From: Rhizobium sp. CB3090
GTDB lineage: Bacteria > Pseudomonadota > Alphaproteobacteria > Rhizobiales > Rhizobiaceae
Direction of reading: 5' to 3'
NCBI RefSeq assembly: GCF_029714285.1
Contig: NZ_CP121662.1
Span: forward strand, 3,220,001 to 3,284,000
Length of the DNA stretch: 64,000 bases
Position 1 is the stretch's first letter; each line of letters opens with the position of its first letter. The notes below the pieces were generated by a model that saw only the letters and a program-made list of their open reading frames with translations, did no database searches and was not told the DNA's origin. Both the position numbers and the translations under genes were made by a program. Shown here piece after piece: positions 8,844 through 17,699 of the stretch.

Positions 8844-10379
8844 TCATATCTCCAGAGAGGGCAGGATGCCGGCGGATACGGATGCGTTAAGTACGCCGGA
8901 AGCAACGAGGTCGCTGGCGGCCTTGAGGTCGTTTGCCATGTAGCGGTCTTCATCCAGCGTAGGTGCTGCGGCGCGGATGGTCGCGATGGCAAGGGTCAGT
9001 TCGGGACTGGTGGTCAGCGGCGCGCGCAGCTCGACGCCCTGCGCCGCCGTCAGCGCCTCGATGCCGACAATGCCGAAGAGATTGTCGGTCATTGGCAGAA
9101 GCCGCCGCGCGCCATGGCAGGCCATGGATACATGGTCTTCCTGATTGGCGGAGGTGGGCGTCGAATCGACGGAAGCCGGATGCGACATCTGCTTATTCTC
9201 CGACATCAACGCGGCGGAAGTCACCTCGGCAATCATCAGCCCGGAGTTCAGACCGGGCTTCTTGGCGAGGAAAGCCGGCAAGCCGTAGCTCAGTGCCGGA
9301 TCGACCAGCAGCGCGATGCGGCGCTGCGAGATCGCGCCGATCTCGCAGACAGCGATCGCGATCTGATCGGCGGCGAAAGCCACCGGTTCGGCATGGAAAT
9401 TGCCGCCGGACACCACGGAATTGTCCGACAGGACAAGCGGATTATCGGTGACCGCATTGGCCTCGATTTCAAGCGTGCGGCCGGCCGAGCGCAAGAGATC
9501 CAGGCACGCGCCGTCGACCTGCGGCTGGCAGCGGATGCAGTAGGGATCCTGAACGCGCTCGTCGCCCTCGATATGGCTTTGGCGGATCACAGAACCGGCA
9601 AGCAGGCCGCGAAGGGCAGCGGCGGTATCGATCTGACCCTTGTGGCCGCGCAGCGTGTGGATATCGGGATGGAACGGCGCGGAAGAGCCCATGGCGGCAT
9701 CGGTCGACATCGCGCCGGTGATGAGAGCAGCCTGCGCAGCGCGATGGGCGCGGAAGAGGCCAGCAAGTGCGAGTGCGGTCGAGACTTGCGTGCCGTTGAT
9801 CAACGCAAGGCCTTCCTTGGCGGCAAGCACGACCGGCGTCAGCCCGGCCTTTTTCAGCGCAGCAGCACTATCCAGCCGTTCGCCGGCATAAAAGGCTTCG
9901 CCATGCCCCATCATGACGGCGGTCATATGCGCGAGCGGCGCCAGATCACCGGAAGCGCCGACGGAACCTTTCTCGGGGATGACGGGTACGACGCCCTTTT
10001 CAAGCATCGCCTCGATCAGCCGCACCAGTTCCAGCCGCACGCCGGAAGCGCCGCGGCCGAGCGAGATCAGCTTCAGCGACATGATCAGGCGAACGACATT
10101 CTCCGGCAGCGGCTGGCCGACGCCGCAGCAATGCGAGAGAATGAGATTGCGCTGCAAAGTGGCGACATCGGCGCTGTCTATCTTGATGGAGGCCAGTTTG
10201 CCGAAGCCGGTGTTAATGCCATAGACCGGCGCATTGCCGGCGGCGATCTCGGCGATACGTGCAGCGGCTTTGAGAATGCCGGCATCGAAGGAGGCGTCGA
10301 GCTTGGCGGGCTCGCCGGTCCAATAGATCGCGGCCAATTGTTTCAGCGAGACGGAGCCAGGATGGAGTGTGACGGTCAT
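8844..10379 (-). CDS. hutH: Histidine ammonia-lyase
   Basis: A 511-residue histidase that removes ammonia from L-histidine to give urocanate. The self-forming MIO cofactor triad Ala-Ser-Gly is present at residues 142-144 ([17 protein letters not shown]), with the active-site [10 protein letters not shown] near residue 52 and [17 protein letters not shown] later. It overlaps hutI by four bases (ATGA) and is followed after one base by hutU, so the operon is strictly coupled. Expression is expected to be controlled by HutC at the palindrome upstream of hutI. Confidence 0.97.
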   Translation of the reverse strand: MTVTLHPGSVSLKQLAAIYWTGEPAKLDASFDAGILKAAARIAEIAAGNAPVYGINTGFGKLASIKIDSADVATLQRNLILSHCCGVGQPLPENVVRLIMSLKLISLGRGASGVRLELVRLIEAMLEKGVVPVIPEKGSVGASGDLAPLAHMTAVMMGHGEAFYAGERLDSAAALKKAGLTPVVLAAKEGLALINGTQVSTALALAGLFRAHRAAQAALITGAMSTDAAMGSSAPFHPDIHTLRGHKGQIDTAAALRGLLAGSVIRQSHIEGDERVQDPYCIRCQPQVDGACLDLLRSAGRTLEIEANAVTDNPLVLSDNSVVSGGNFHAEPVAFAADQIAIAVCEIGAISQRRIALLVDPALSYGLPAFLAKKPGLNSGLMIAEVTSAALMSENKQMSHPASVDSTPTSANQEDHVSMACHGARRLLPMTDNLFGIVGIEALTAAQGVELRAPLTTSPELTLAIATIRAAAPTLDEDRYMANDLKAASDLVASGVLNASVSAGILPSLEI

Positions 10380-11632
10380 CGGTCGAATTTTTCTCCCTTG
10401 AAGACGCGGGCATGGAGCGGGTTGAAGCCGATGCGATAGACAAGCTCGGCAGGGCTTTCGATGTTCCAGATGGCGAAATCGGCTGATTTGCCGGCCTCCA
10501 GCGTGCCGGTCTTGGCAAGCAGACCGAGAGCCCGGGCACCTTCACGGGTAGCACCCGCGATGCATTCCTCGACAGTCAGGCCGAAAAGCGTTGCCGCCAT
10601 GTTCATCGTCAGCAGCATCGAGGTCAGCGGCGAGGTGCCGGGATTGCAATCGGTGGCGATGGCGATCGCAACACCTGCCTCGCGCAGCGCCTTGACCGGC
10701 GGCTTCTGCTTTTCATGGATGGCGTAGAAGGCACCGGGCAGGATAACGGCGACCGTGCCGGCCGCAGCCATCGCCTTCACGCCGTCCTCGTCGAGATATT
10801 CGAGATGATCGGCGGAAAGGGCGCTATAGGAGGCGGCAAGCTTGGCGCCGCCGAGATTGGAAAGCTGCTCGGCATGCAGTTTCACCGGGATGCCAAGCGC
10901 CTTGGCGCGATCGAAGACGCGGGCGATCTCAGCCGGCGAAAAGGCAATCCCCTCACAGAAGCCATCGACGGCGTCGGCCAGACCCCTTGAATGCGCCTGC
11001 TCCAGACCCGGCAAAACGACGTCGGAAATGTAGTCGCCGTTCCGGCCCTTATACTCCGCCGGCGTCGCATGGGCGGCAAGATAGGACGTGACGACGCGGA
11101 CCGGGCGGGCATCTTCCAGCGCACGAGCGGCTTGCAGCATCTTCAATTCGGATTCGACGCTAAGGCCATAGCCGGACTTCACCTCGATCGTGGTAACACC
11201 TTCGGCAAGCAGCGTCTCGAGGCGCGGCAAGGCGGTCGCGATGAGATCATTGACGGACAGCGCGCGCGTTGCTTTGACGGAGGAAACGATGCCGCCGCCG
11301 GCGCGGGCGATCTCTTCATAGCTCGCACCTTGCAGCCGCATCTCGAATTCGCGGGCGCGGTTGCCACCGTGAACGATGTGCGTGTGGCAATCGATGAGAC
11401 CAGGCGTGACCCAACGTCCCCCGAGATCGACGACTTCGGCATCGCCGGCCTCAGGCGCATCGCTCTCATTGCCAGCGAAAACGATACGGCTGCCCCTGGT
11501 CAGGATCGCACCCTTCTCGACGATGCCGAGTCCTGGCCGTTCCCCTTGCAAGGTCGCCAGACGAGCATTGCGCCAAAGGCGGCTTTTGCCGTCGGATCTC
11601 ACGCTATCCCTGGAAAAATTATTCCCACTCAT
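10376..11632 (-). CDS. hutI: Imidazolonepropionase
   Basis: A 418-residue amidohydrolase that opens imidazolonepropionate to formiminoglutamate. The metal-binding HxH is in [13 protein letters not shown], with further metal and substrate residues in [18 protein letters not shown] and [13 protein letters not shown] start at [11 protein letters not shown] (11632), which leaves about 100 bp to hutF for the divergent promoter; the frame continues upstream for 28 codons but would cover the operator. It is the first gene of the hutI-hutH-hutU-hutD operon. Confidence 0.95.
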   Translation of the reverse strand: MSGNNFSRDSVRSDGKSRLWRNARLATLQGERPGLGIVEKGAILTRGSRIVFAGNESDAPEAGDAEVVDLGGRWVTPGLIDCHTHIVHGGNRAREFEMRLQGASYEEIARAGGGIVSSVKATRALSVNDLIATALPRLETLLAEGVTTIEVKSGYGLSVESELKMLQAARALEDARPVRVVTSYLAAHATPAEYKGRNGDYISDVVLPGLEQAHSRGLADAVDGFCEGIAFSPAEIARVFDRAKALGIPVKLHAEQLSNLGGAKLAASYSALSADHLEYLDEDGVKAMAAAGTVAVILPGAFYAIHEKQKPPVKALREAGVAIAIATDCNPGTSPLTSMLLTMNMAATLFGLTVEECIAGATREGARALGLLAKTGTLEAGKSADFAIWNIESPAELVYRIGFNPLHARVFKGEKFDR

Positions 11633-11733
11633 CAGCTTTACGCCTTTCCTTATGGGCTCATAATGTATATACATATTAAAAGAGCTGACAAGAGGGATTT
11701 TGGATTCCGGATCCAAAAGGAAAGAGCTAGGTC
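11633..11733. promoter_or_regulatory. Divergent hutI/hutF promoter region with HutC-type operator
   Basis: The 101-bp divergent space contains the perfect 12-bp palindrome ATGTATATACAT at 11663-11674, extended by AT-rich flanks (TAATGTATATACATATTA). GntR-type HutC repressors are known to bind TGTATATACA-like sites in hut promoters and to release them with urocanate. One site placed between the two divergent starts could control both hutIHUD and hutF-hutC. Binding itself is inferred. Confidence 0.75.
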
Positions 11734-13077
11734 ATGACGAAACTTCATGCACGTTCGGCGCTGCTTCACGATGGCTGGCGGGAAAATGTCCGGCTGGTTC
11801 TGGAGGACGGCTGCATTGCCGGCATCCAGGCTGGCGTTTCAGCAGAGGCCGGCGACGAGCGGCACGACGTTCTGATTCCGGCAATGCCCAATCTCCACAG
11901 CCATGCCTTTCAGCGCGCCATGGCCGGCCTTGCCGAGGTCCGAGGTCCGGCAAACGACAGTTTCTGGAGCTGGCGGACCGTCATGTACAAGCTTGCGCTC
12001 TCGATGACACCCGATCATGTCGAGGCGGTGGCCGCGCAGCTCTATATGGAGACGCTGGAAGCCGGCTTTTCCCGCGTTGGCGAGTTCCATTATCTGCATC
12101 ACGACAAGGACGGCAGCCTCTACGCCAATATCGCAGAGCTCGCCGAGCGCATCGGCGCGGCAAGCGCCGAGACGGGCATCGGTTTGACGCTGCTCCCGGT
12201 CTTCTACGCCCATTCCGGCTTCGGTGGCGCGGTCCCCATCGATGGACAGCGGCGCTTCATCAATTCGCTCGATCGTTTCGAAACACTGATGGCCGGCTGC
12301 CGGACGATCGTTAGCCGGTTGCCGGGCGCCGAACTCGGCCTTGCCCCGCATAGCCTACGGGCGGTAACACCGGATGAGCTGGAAAAACTCGTGACGCTCG
12401 CCGGTGATGGGCCGATCCATATCCATGTCGCCGAACAGGTGAAGGAAGTCGAGGATTGCATCGCCTGGTCGGACGCGCGCCCGGTCGAATGGCTACTCGA
12501 CCACGCTCCCGTCGACGGGCGCTGGTGCCTCATCCATGCGACGCATATGACCGATGATGAAACCCAGCGAATGGCGAAAAGCGGCGCGATCGCCGGCCTC
12601 TGCCCGGTGACGGAAGCCAATCTCGGCGACGGAACTTTTCCGGCGCCGCTGTTCCTGGAAGAAGGCGGCCGCTACGGCATCGGTTCCGATTCCAACATCC
12701 TCATCTCCGTTCCGGAAGAACTACGGCAGCTCGAATATTCTCAACGCCTGGCGCTGAGAGCCCGCAATGTCATCGCCACATCGGGCGGCTCGACGGCGCG
12801 CGCATTGTTCGACCATGCCATTGCCGGCGGCGGCGCGGCGTTGAAGGCACAAGCAGGGCTCGCTGTCGGTCGTTATGCCGACGTGGTCTCCCTCGACGTC
12901 AGCGCCGTTCCCTACCTCTCCGGCGACCAGATTCTCGATCAATGGATGTTCGCGGGGGGTGTCGCGGTCGACTGTGTCTGGGCGCAGGGCCGCAAGCAGG
13001 TAGAAGGCGGCCGGCACAAGCGGAGGCAAACAATCTCCGCCCGATTCCGCGCCACAATGACCGAGCTAATCGGTTGA
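11734..13077 (+). CDS. hutF: Formimidoylglutamate deiminase
   Basis: A 447-residue amidohydrolase-superfamily deiminase converting N-formimino-L-glutamate to N-formyl-L-glutamate plus ammonia. Metal-binding motifs are MPNLHSHAFQRAM, the HIHVAEQ segment, LIHATHMTDDE and GIGSDSN. Its presence means histidine is degraded by the five-step route that needs an N-formylglutamate deformylase (HutG), which is not in this window. The start codon is an ATG, divergent from hutI across the operator; hutC follows 83 bp downstream on the same strand. Confidence 0.93.
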   Translation: MTKLHARSALLHDGWRENVRLVLEDGCIAGIQAGVSAEAGDERHDVLIPAMPNLHSHAFQRAMAGLAEVRGPANDSFWSWRTVMYKLALSMTPDHVEAVAAQLYMETLEAGFSRVGEFHYLHHDKDGSLYANIAELAERIGAASAETGIGLTLLPVFYAHSGFGGAVPIDGQRRFINSLDRFETLMAGCRTIVSRLPGAELGLAPHSLRAVTPDELEKLVTLAGDGPIHIHVAEQVKEVEDCIAWSDARPVEWLLDHAPVDGRWCLIHATHMTDDETQRMAKSGAIAGLCPVTEANLGDGTFPAPLFLEEGGRYGIGSDSNILISVPEELRQLEYSQRLALRARNVIATSGGSTARALFDHAIAGGGAALKAQAGLAVGRYADVVSLDVSAVPYLSGDQILDQWMFAGGVAVDCVWAQGRKQVEGGRHKRRQTISARFRATMTELIG

Positions 13078-13160
13078 AAAAGCACTTTTCCTCGCGACAA
13101 TGAAATCCTAAATGAACACAGTGGCGATCATCCAGGTCTCACGAGGAAACGGTCGGCAGC

Positions 13161-13880
13161 ATGACCACAGGTAAAGAAGCGACCCTGCATCAGCGTATCC
13201 TGAGCGATATCGAGAGCCGCATCGTTTCCGGCGATTGGCCACCCGGCCATCGAATACCCTTCGAGCTTGCTTTGGCAGAACAATATGACTGTTCGCGCAT
13301 GACGGTGAACAAGGTGCTGACGCAGCTTGCCCGGGCTGGACTGATCGAGCGGCGCAAGCGCTCGGGAAGTTTCGTCACGCAGCCGCAGGCGCAATCGGCG
13401 GTATTGGAAATACACGACATCAAGTCGGAAATCCTGTCGCTGAACCTGCCCTACTCCCATAAGATCGTGAAGCGCGCCAAGCGCAAGGGCCGTCCCGACG
13501 ATGCGCGGCGGCTGCAATTTGCCGGCGCGGTCTCGGTGTTGGACATCACCTGCATTCACTATGCCGGCCGCCGGCCCTTCTGTCTCGAAGACCGCCTCAT
13601 CAATCTCGATGCCGTCCCCGAGGCGGCTCAGGTCGATTTCGACGAATTGCCTCCCGGACCGTGGCTGATCAATCAGGTGCCGTGGAGCACGGCCGAACAC
13701 CAGATCCGCGCCGTTCCCGCGGAAGGCGATGCCGCCGCAAGCTTGGACATTGCCAAAGGCACCGCCTGCCTCGTCATCGAACGACGCACCTGGAGCAACC
13801 TTGGGCCGATCACCCATGTCCGCCTAACCTATCCCGGCGATCGTCATACATTGGTGGCACGCTTCACGCCGTCGAGCTGA
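13161..13880 (+). CDS. hutC: Histidine utilisation repressor, GntR/HutC family
   Basis: A 239-residue HutC-subfamily GntR regulator. Residues about 8-72 form the winged helix (LHQRILSDIESRIVSGDWPP, DCSRMTVNKVLTQLARAGLI), and the rest is the UTRA ligand domain, ending RLTYPGDRHTLVARFTPSS. Urocanate is the usual inducer in this subfamily. It lies downstream of hutF on the same strand. The obvious target is the TATATA-centred palindrome in the hutI/hutF space. I see no second copy of that palindrome directly upstream of hutC, so autoregulation would act through the hutF promoter. Confidence 0.93.
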   Translation: MTTGKEATLHQRILSDIESRIVSGDWPPGHRIPFELALAEQYDCSRMTVNKVLTQLARAGLIERRKRSGSFVTQPQAQSAVLEIHDIKSEILSLNLPYSHKIVKRAKRKGRPDDARRLQFAGAVSVLDITCIHYAGRRPFCLEDRLINLDAVPEAAQVDFDELPPGPWLINQVPWSTAEHQIRAVPAEGDAAASLDIAKGTACLVIERRTWSNLGPITHVRLTYPGDRHTLVARFTPSS

Positions 13881-13901
13881 AACCGTAGAGCGGGAAAGCG
13901 T

Positions 13902-14054
13902 TTACTGGCGCTGCACGGGCTCGGTCTGCATCGGAATAAGATTGTCGGACTGACGGATGGGCTTCGCAGGATTGACCAGCAGGATACTGAGCGCAATCAG
14001 CACCAGCGCCAGGACAAGGGTAAGGCCGATCAAAAGTGGACGAATCGCGATCAT
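13902..14054 (-). CDS. Small single-pass membrane protein, 50 residues, unknown
   Basis: A short frame reading MIAIRPLLIGLTLVLALVLI and then a short polar tail ending EPVQRQ before TAA. Residues 6-28 form one strongly hydrophobic helix. A good ribosome site (GGAGA, 7 bases before the ATG) precedes it. It is convergent with hutC, whose stop is 21 bases away. The composition is what is expected of a real small inner-membrane protein and not of chance translation, but no family is recognised. A longer overlapping frame on the same strand (13864-14067) is rich in random-looking residues and is rejected. Confidence 0.5.
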   Translation of the reverse strand: MIAIRPLLIGLTLVLALVLIALSILLVNPAKPIRQSDNLIPMQTEPVQRQ

Positions 14055-14198
14055 TTCGGTTCTCCAATCTTTCGGTGTCCTACGCTAACGTTACAGGAAG
14101 GGGATTTTGAGGCAATCAGCTTTTTTGCGCTCAGACATTGCGCGGAAAACTAAAGTTTCAACCATAATCCCCGAACTGACCGAAGTCTGGACACGGAC

Positions 14199-14233
14199 TT
14201 GACAGACACCCTACCGATAGGTAGGCAAATCGG
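14199..14233 (+). promoter_or_regulatory. Promoter and probable operator of TetR gene
   Basis: A consensus -35 box TTGACA (14199-14204) is followed by the perfect inverted repeat CTACC-GATA-GGTAG (14211-14224), which covers the expected -10 region and ends 9 bases before the start codon. This placement is typical of an autorepressing TetR operator. Confidence 0.6.
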
Positions 14234-14818
14234 ATGAGCAATATTTCGACAAAAGCCGACGAGATCGTCCAATCAGCCCGCGGCCTGATCATCGCCGGCG
14301 GCTACAACAGCTTCAGCTTCGCCGATATTTCGGCAGAGGTCGGCATTCGGAAAGCCAGCATACACCACCATTTTCCGACCAAAGCCGATCTCGTCAGGAT
14401 CGTCGTGGCACGCTATCGGGAGGAGGCGCGCCAGGGCCTCGCTAAAGCCGACGCCGATATTGCCGATCCAGTCGCGCGCCTTCGAACCTATACGGGCTTC
14501 TGGGAAGCATGCATCAGAGACAATACCGCACCCTTCTGCATCTGCGCCATGCTCGCCGCCGAATTGCCGGTGCTGCCGGCCGATGTCGCGGCTGAAGTGC
14601 GCGGCCATTTCCGCGATCTCTCGGGTTGGCTTGCCGCCGTCATGGAAAGAGGCGCGGCCGAACGCCGTCTCGTTTTGCCCCGCCCGGCAGCCGAGGAGGC
14701 TCTGTCCTTCATGGCGACCGTGCATGGCGCCATGCTCTCGGCGCGAGCTTATGGCGACCCCGCGGTCTTTGCCACCATTGTCGAACCGCTGTTCAATCGA
14801 CTGACAGCTCGCCATTGA
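14234..14818 (+). CDS. TetR/AcrR family transcriptional regulator
   Basis: A 194-residue TetR-family repressor. The N-terminal helix-turn-helix includes GGYNSFSFADISAEVGIRKA followed by SIHHHFPTKADLV, the family hallmark. The ligand domain has the CICAMLAAELPVLPADV segment seen in the AcuR/YxaF-like subgroup, with two cysteines close together that could be redox- or electrophile-sensitive. It probably represses itself through the CTACC-N4-GGTAG palindrome in its own promoter. No such site is obvious before the cytochrome gene 235 bp downstream, so its wider target is unknown. Confidence 0.85.
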   Translation: MSNISTKADEIVQSARGLIIAGGYNSFSFADISAEVGIRKASIHHHFPTKADLVRIVVARYREEARQGLAKADADIADPVARLRTYTGFWEACIRDNTAPFCICAMLAAELPVLPADVAAEVRGHFRDLSGWLAAVMERGAAERRLVLPRPAAEEALSFMATVHGAMLSARAYGDPAVFATIVEPLFNRLTARH

Positions 14819-15053
14819 AATTACTGATCTTTTGGTGAATTTTAAGGGTAACGCACCTCTCACCCTTGTTTGCTTGGCGAAGCTACCGAGTGGTAGATAG
14901 GATCGCCCGCAACCGCCCGCCGCGGGCCTGCCACGCAGCGCTCCATGTTCGGCTCCGTCGCCGATGGAGCGCCGCCACTTTCCCGGCCGTTTGTGATACC
15001 ATGCAGCCCGGGTTTCCAAAGGGTTCGTTGAAGATTTCGAGAGGAGCCTAGCC

Positions 15054-15911
15054 ATGGCCGACATCGATGCGACCGGCGCACCGCCTGCGCGCCCCCGGAC
15101 GATCTACATTCGCCGGCATTCGATCGTCACCCGTCTGACGCACTGGCTGAATGTGCTCTGTCTTTCATTGTTGCTGATGAGCGGCATGCAGATTTTCAAT
15201 GCCCATCCCGCGCTTTATTGGGGCCAGTACGGCGCCAACGCCGATCCCTCGTGGCTGCAGATATCTGCCACCGATGGCGACGATCAGCTCTACGGCACCT
15301 TCCGCATCGGCAACCTGACGATTCCGACGACCGGCGTTCTCGGCGCGTCGAAAGAGGACGGCGAATGGACCGACCGCGCTTTTCCCGCCTGGGCGACGAT
15401 CCCGAGTTACCAGGATCTGGCCGACGGCCGGCGCTGGCATTTCTTCTTCGCCTGGCTCTTTGTCTTCAACGGCCTGATCTATCTGCTCTATGGCTTCATT
15501 GCCGGCCATTTTCGCCGCGACCTGGCACCGTCGGGTGCCGAAGTCTCGCCGCGCAATCTCTGGCATGAGATTGTCGAGCATGCCCGCCTTCGCTTCCCGA
15601 AAGGCGAGAAGGCAAAACGTTACAATGCATTGCAAAAACTCACCTATCTGATCGTCATCTTCATTCTGTTGCCGCTGATGCTGGCGACGGGGCTCACCAT
15701 GTCGCCCGGGATCGACGCCGGCTATCCGTTCCTGCTCGATATTTTTGGCGGGCGACAAACGGCGCGCAGCATCCATTTCATCACCGCCTGGACGATTGTG
15801 CTCTTCGTCCTTGTCCATGTGGCGATGGTCATCCTATCGGGCCTCTGGAACAACATGCGCTCCATGGTGACCGGCCGATACGCCATCCGCACGAAAGGAG
15901 AGGACGCATGA
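15054..15911 (+). CDS. b-type cytochrome (cytochrome b561/thiosulfate reductase subunit type)
   Basis: A 285-residue integral membrane cytochrome with four main helices (about residues 28-46, 132-156, 200-222 and 245-268). Histidines suited to haem ligation lie in SIVTRLTHWLNVLCL, WHFFFAWLF, IHFITAWTIV and LVHVAMVIL. It should hand electrons between the quinone pool and the periplasmic molybdoenzyme encoded next, whose start codon overlaps its stop (ATGA, 15908-15911). The pair forms a two-gene operon. Confidence 0.86.
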   Translation: MADIDATGAPPARPRTIYIRRHSIVTRLTHWLNVLCLSLLLMSGMQIFNAHPALYWGQYGANADPSWLQISATDGDDQLYGTFRIGNLTIPTTGVLGASKEDGEWTDRAFPAWATIPSYQDLADGRRWHFFFAWLFVFNGLIYLLYGFIAGHFRRDLAPSGAEVSPRNLWHEIVEHARLRFPKGEKAKRYNALQKLTYLIVIFILLPLMLATGLTMSPGIDAGYPFLLDIFGGRQTARSIHFITAWTIVLFVLVHVAMVILSGLWNNMRSMVTGRYAIRTKGEDA

Positions 15912-16684
15912 GCAAGTTCGTCAGCCGCCGCCGCTTCCTCATCGGCTCCGCCGCCGGCCTCGGCGCCGTAGGCCTTACCGGCTGCGACGACGTCACCGGG
16001 AACCAGAACGTCCAGAAGGTTCTGGCGCTGGCCGAGGACCTGACCATGGGCACGCAACGCCTGCTCGTTTCGCCGCAGACGCTTGCTCGTGAATATACCG
16101 ACAAGGACCTCTCGCCGACCTTCCGCTCGAACGGCACTGACAATCCCGGCACAGAGGACTATGCCGCGATGGTGGAAAATGGCTTTTCCACCTGGAAGCT
16201 GAAGGTCGACGGCATGGTCAACAAGCCGATGGAGTTTTCGTTGGCCGACCTGAAGAAACTACCGTCGCGCACGCAGATTACCCGCCATGACTGTGTCGAA
16301 GGTTGGAGCGCCATCGGCAAATGGACCGGCGTACCGCTCGGCCTCATCCTGCAGAGCGCCGGGATGAAACCGGGGGCGCGCTATGTGGTGTTCTACTGCG
16401 CCGACGAGTTGGAGCAGACGCTCGACGGCAGCGGCCGCTATTACGAGAGCATCGACTTGATCGATGCCTTCCATCCGCAGACGATTCTCGCCTATTCGAT
16501 GAACGGCAAGGATCTCGAAGTCGCCCATGGCGCGCCGCTACGTCTGCGTGTCGAGCGCCATCTCGGCTACAAGCATGCCAAATACCTGGTGCACATCGAA
16601 ATCCGCGACAAGTTCGACGATATCTGGGGCGGCAAAGGCGGCTTCTGGGAGGATCGCGGCTACGAATGGTATGCCGGAATCTGA
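15908..16684 (+). CDS. Tat-exported molybdopterin oxidoreductase (sulfite-oxidase fold)
   Basis: A 258-residue periplasmic enzyme with the SUOX molybdopterin fold. The twin-arginine signal SRRRFLIG sits at residues 6-13. A lipobox-like LTGC follows at 23-26, so it may be a lipoprotein. The molybdenum-binding cysteine is C129 in RHDCVEGWSAIGKWTGVPL, and the C-terminal HAKYLVHIEIRDKF and GFWEDRGYEWY match the family. It shares an operon with a b-type cytochrome, the natural electron partner. The substrate is unknown; sulfite, a sulfoxide or another oxyanion are all possible. Confidence 0.87.
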   Translation: MSKFVSRRRFLIGSAAGLGAVGLTGCDDVTGNQNVQKVLALAEDLTMGTQRLLVSPQTLAREYTDKDLSPTFRSNGTDNPGTEDYAAMVENGFSTWKLKVDGMVNKPMEFSLADLKKLPSRTQITRHDCVEGWSAIGKWTGVPLGLILQSAGMKPGARYVVFYCADELEQTLDGSGRYYESIDLIDAFHPQTILAYSMNGKDLEVAHGAPLRLRVERHLGYKHAKYLVHIEIRDKFDDIWGGKGGFWEDRGYEWYAGI

Positions 16685-16797
16685 ACCGGCATCGGTTCGG
16701 CATGGTCCAATTTGTCGCAGGCCGTTCCAAGCCGGAACACTCATGGCGGGTATGCGTTTGTTAGAAGGGCAATTATGCCCTTTCGGAGGAAATGCAC

Positions 16798-17052
16798 ATG
16801 CTGAGATCGATTGTGATCGCGGCCGTGTTTGCGGCTGCGGGCGTCGTGCCCGCCTATGCTGCATCTGCGGTGAAATGTGACGATGCTTCCATTTCGGCCT
16901 TGCAGACCAAGGTGGATGCAATGACCGACCAGGCCAAAAAGACAGCCGCCACCAAACAGGTGAATATGGCGAAAGATGCCATGAAGGCGCACAAGATGAA
17001 AACTTGTGTGACCCACATGGAAAATGCCGAGAAGGGCATGACCAAGATGTAA
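16798..17052 (+). CDS. Small exported protein with a cysteine pair, unknown function
   Basis: About 84 residues. The start at 16798 (second ATG of MHM) is preferred because GGAGGA lies 7 bases upstream, against 1 base for the first ATG. A Sec signal peptide (LRSIVIAAVFAAAGVVPAYA) is followed by a charged, helical mature part with two cysteines (VKCDDASI and KTCVTHMENA) and many Lys/Ala/Met residues. It is well conserved in style with small periplasmic proteins of Rhizobium, but no function is known to me. A perfect hairpin follows it. Confidence 0.65.
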   Translation: MLRSIVIAAVFAAAGVVPAYAASAVKCDDASISALQTKVDAMTDQAKKTAATKQVNMAKDAMKAHKMKTCVTHMENAEKGMTKM

Positions 17053-17086
17053 TGGCTCGCCGCCGTTTTGGTGGATTCGGAGGATG

Positions 17087-17106
17087 AGGCCCGGACTTCC
17101 GGGCCT
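17087..17106. terminator. Hairpin between convergent genes
   Basis: A perfect 8-bp stem AGGCCCGG / CCGGGCCT with a four-base loop, between the small exported protein gene and the convergent Lrp-family gene. There is no real U-run, so termination is plausible but unproven in either direction. Confidence 0.5.
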
Positions 17107-17110
17107 TGAG

Positions 17111-17617
17111 TTAGCGGCTACCCCCGATATGCCGCGCCGCATCGGCAAACGAAATATCCGACTTGATCTCTCGCGTCGACATCGACGTTACCGTATGCCG
17201 CACGCCGGGCAGCCGGTTCAATTCCTGGCGCAGCAGCCGGTCGAGCGCAGCCATGTCGGCGGCCAGTATGTGCAGGAGATAATCGGCCTCGCCCGTCGTC
17301 GCGTGGCAGCGCCAGATCAGCGGATGGCAGCGCACAGCGGCTTCGAAGGCATCGAAGCGCTCGACGTCGATCGACACTTGCACGAAAGCTTCCAGACCGA
17401 AGCCGAGCTGCGCCGGGTCGAGAATAGTCCGGTAACCTCGGATCACACCGGCCTCTTCCAGCGCCTTCACCCGTTTCCAGCACGGCGTCTTGCTGAGACC
17501 GACCCGATCGGCAAGCGCGGCAAAGGAGATGCGGGCATCGGCTTCCAGAGCGGAGACGATTTTGTGGTCGAGCGCGTCCAAGTCCATCATTCTCTCCATT
17601 GTCGCATTTGAAGCCAT
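17111..17617 (-). CDS. Lrp/AsnC family transcriptional regulator
   Basis: A 168-residue Lrp/AsnC regulator: a helix-turn-helix (DLDALDHKIVSALEADARIS, then LADRVGLSKTPCWKRVKALE) and a C-terminal RAM domain (GFGLEAFVQVSIDVERFDAF ... LPGVRHTVTSMSTREIKSD). The start at 17617 is chosen because GGGAG lies 5 bases upstream; the frame extends further, but into the dioxygenase 5' region. It is divergent from the tryptophan 2,3-dioxygenase gene, so an aromatic amino acid such as tryptophan is a likely effector (inference from context). Confidence 0.87.
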   Translation of the reverse strand: MASNATMERMMDLDALDHKIVSALEADARISFAALADRVGLSKTPCWKRVKALEEAGVIRGYRTILDPAQLGFGLEAFVQVSIDVERFDAFEAAVRCHPLIWRCHATTGEADYLLHILAADMAALDRLLRQELNRLPGVRHTVTSMSTREIKSDISFADAARHIGGSR

Positions 17618-17699
17618 TCGTACTCCCAATTGCCGATTTTGAATGACAATCAGGAACAATGTTCAAGTGAAAACTTCGTATCCTTCCAAAAGGGCGGAC

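Noticed and set aside
8736..10439. 567-codon plus-strand open frame over hutH
   Set aside because: Shadow of histidine ammonia-lyase on the other strand.
13864..14067. 67-codon minus-strand frame beside hutC
   Set aside because: Overlaps hutC and has random composition; the different frame at 13902-14054 is the better candidate.
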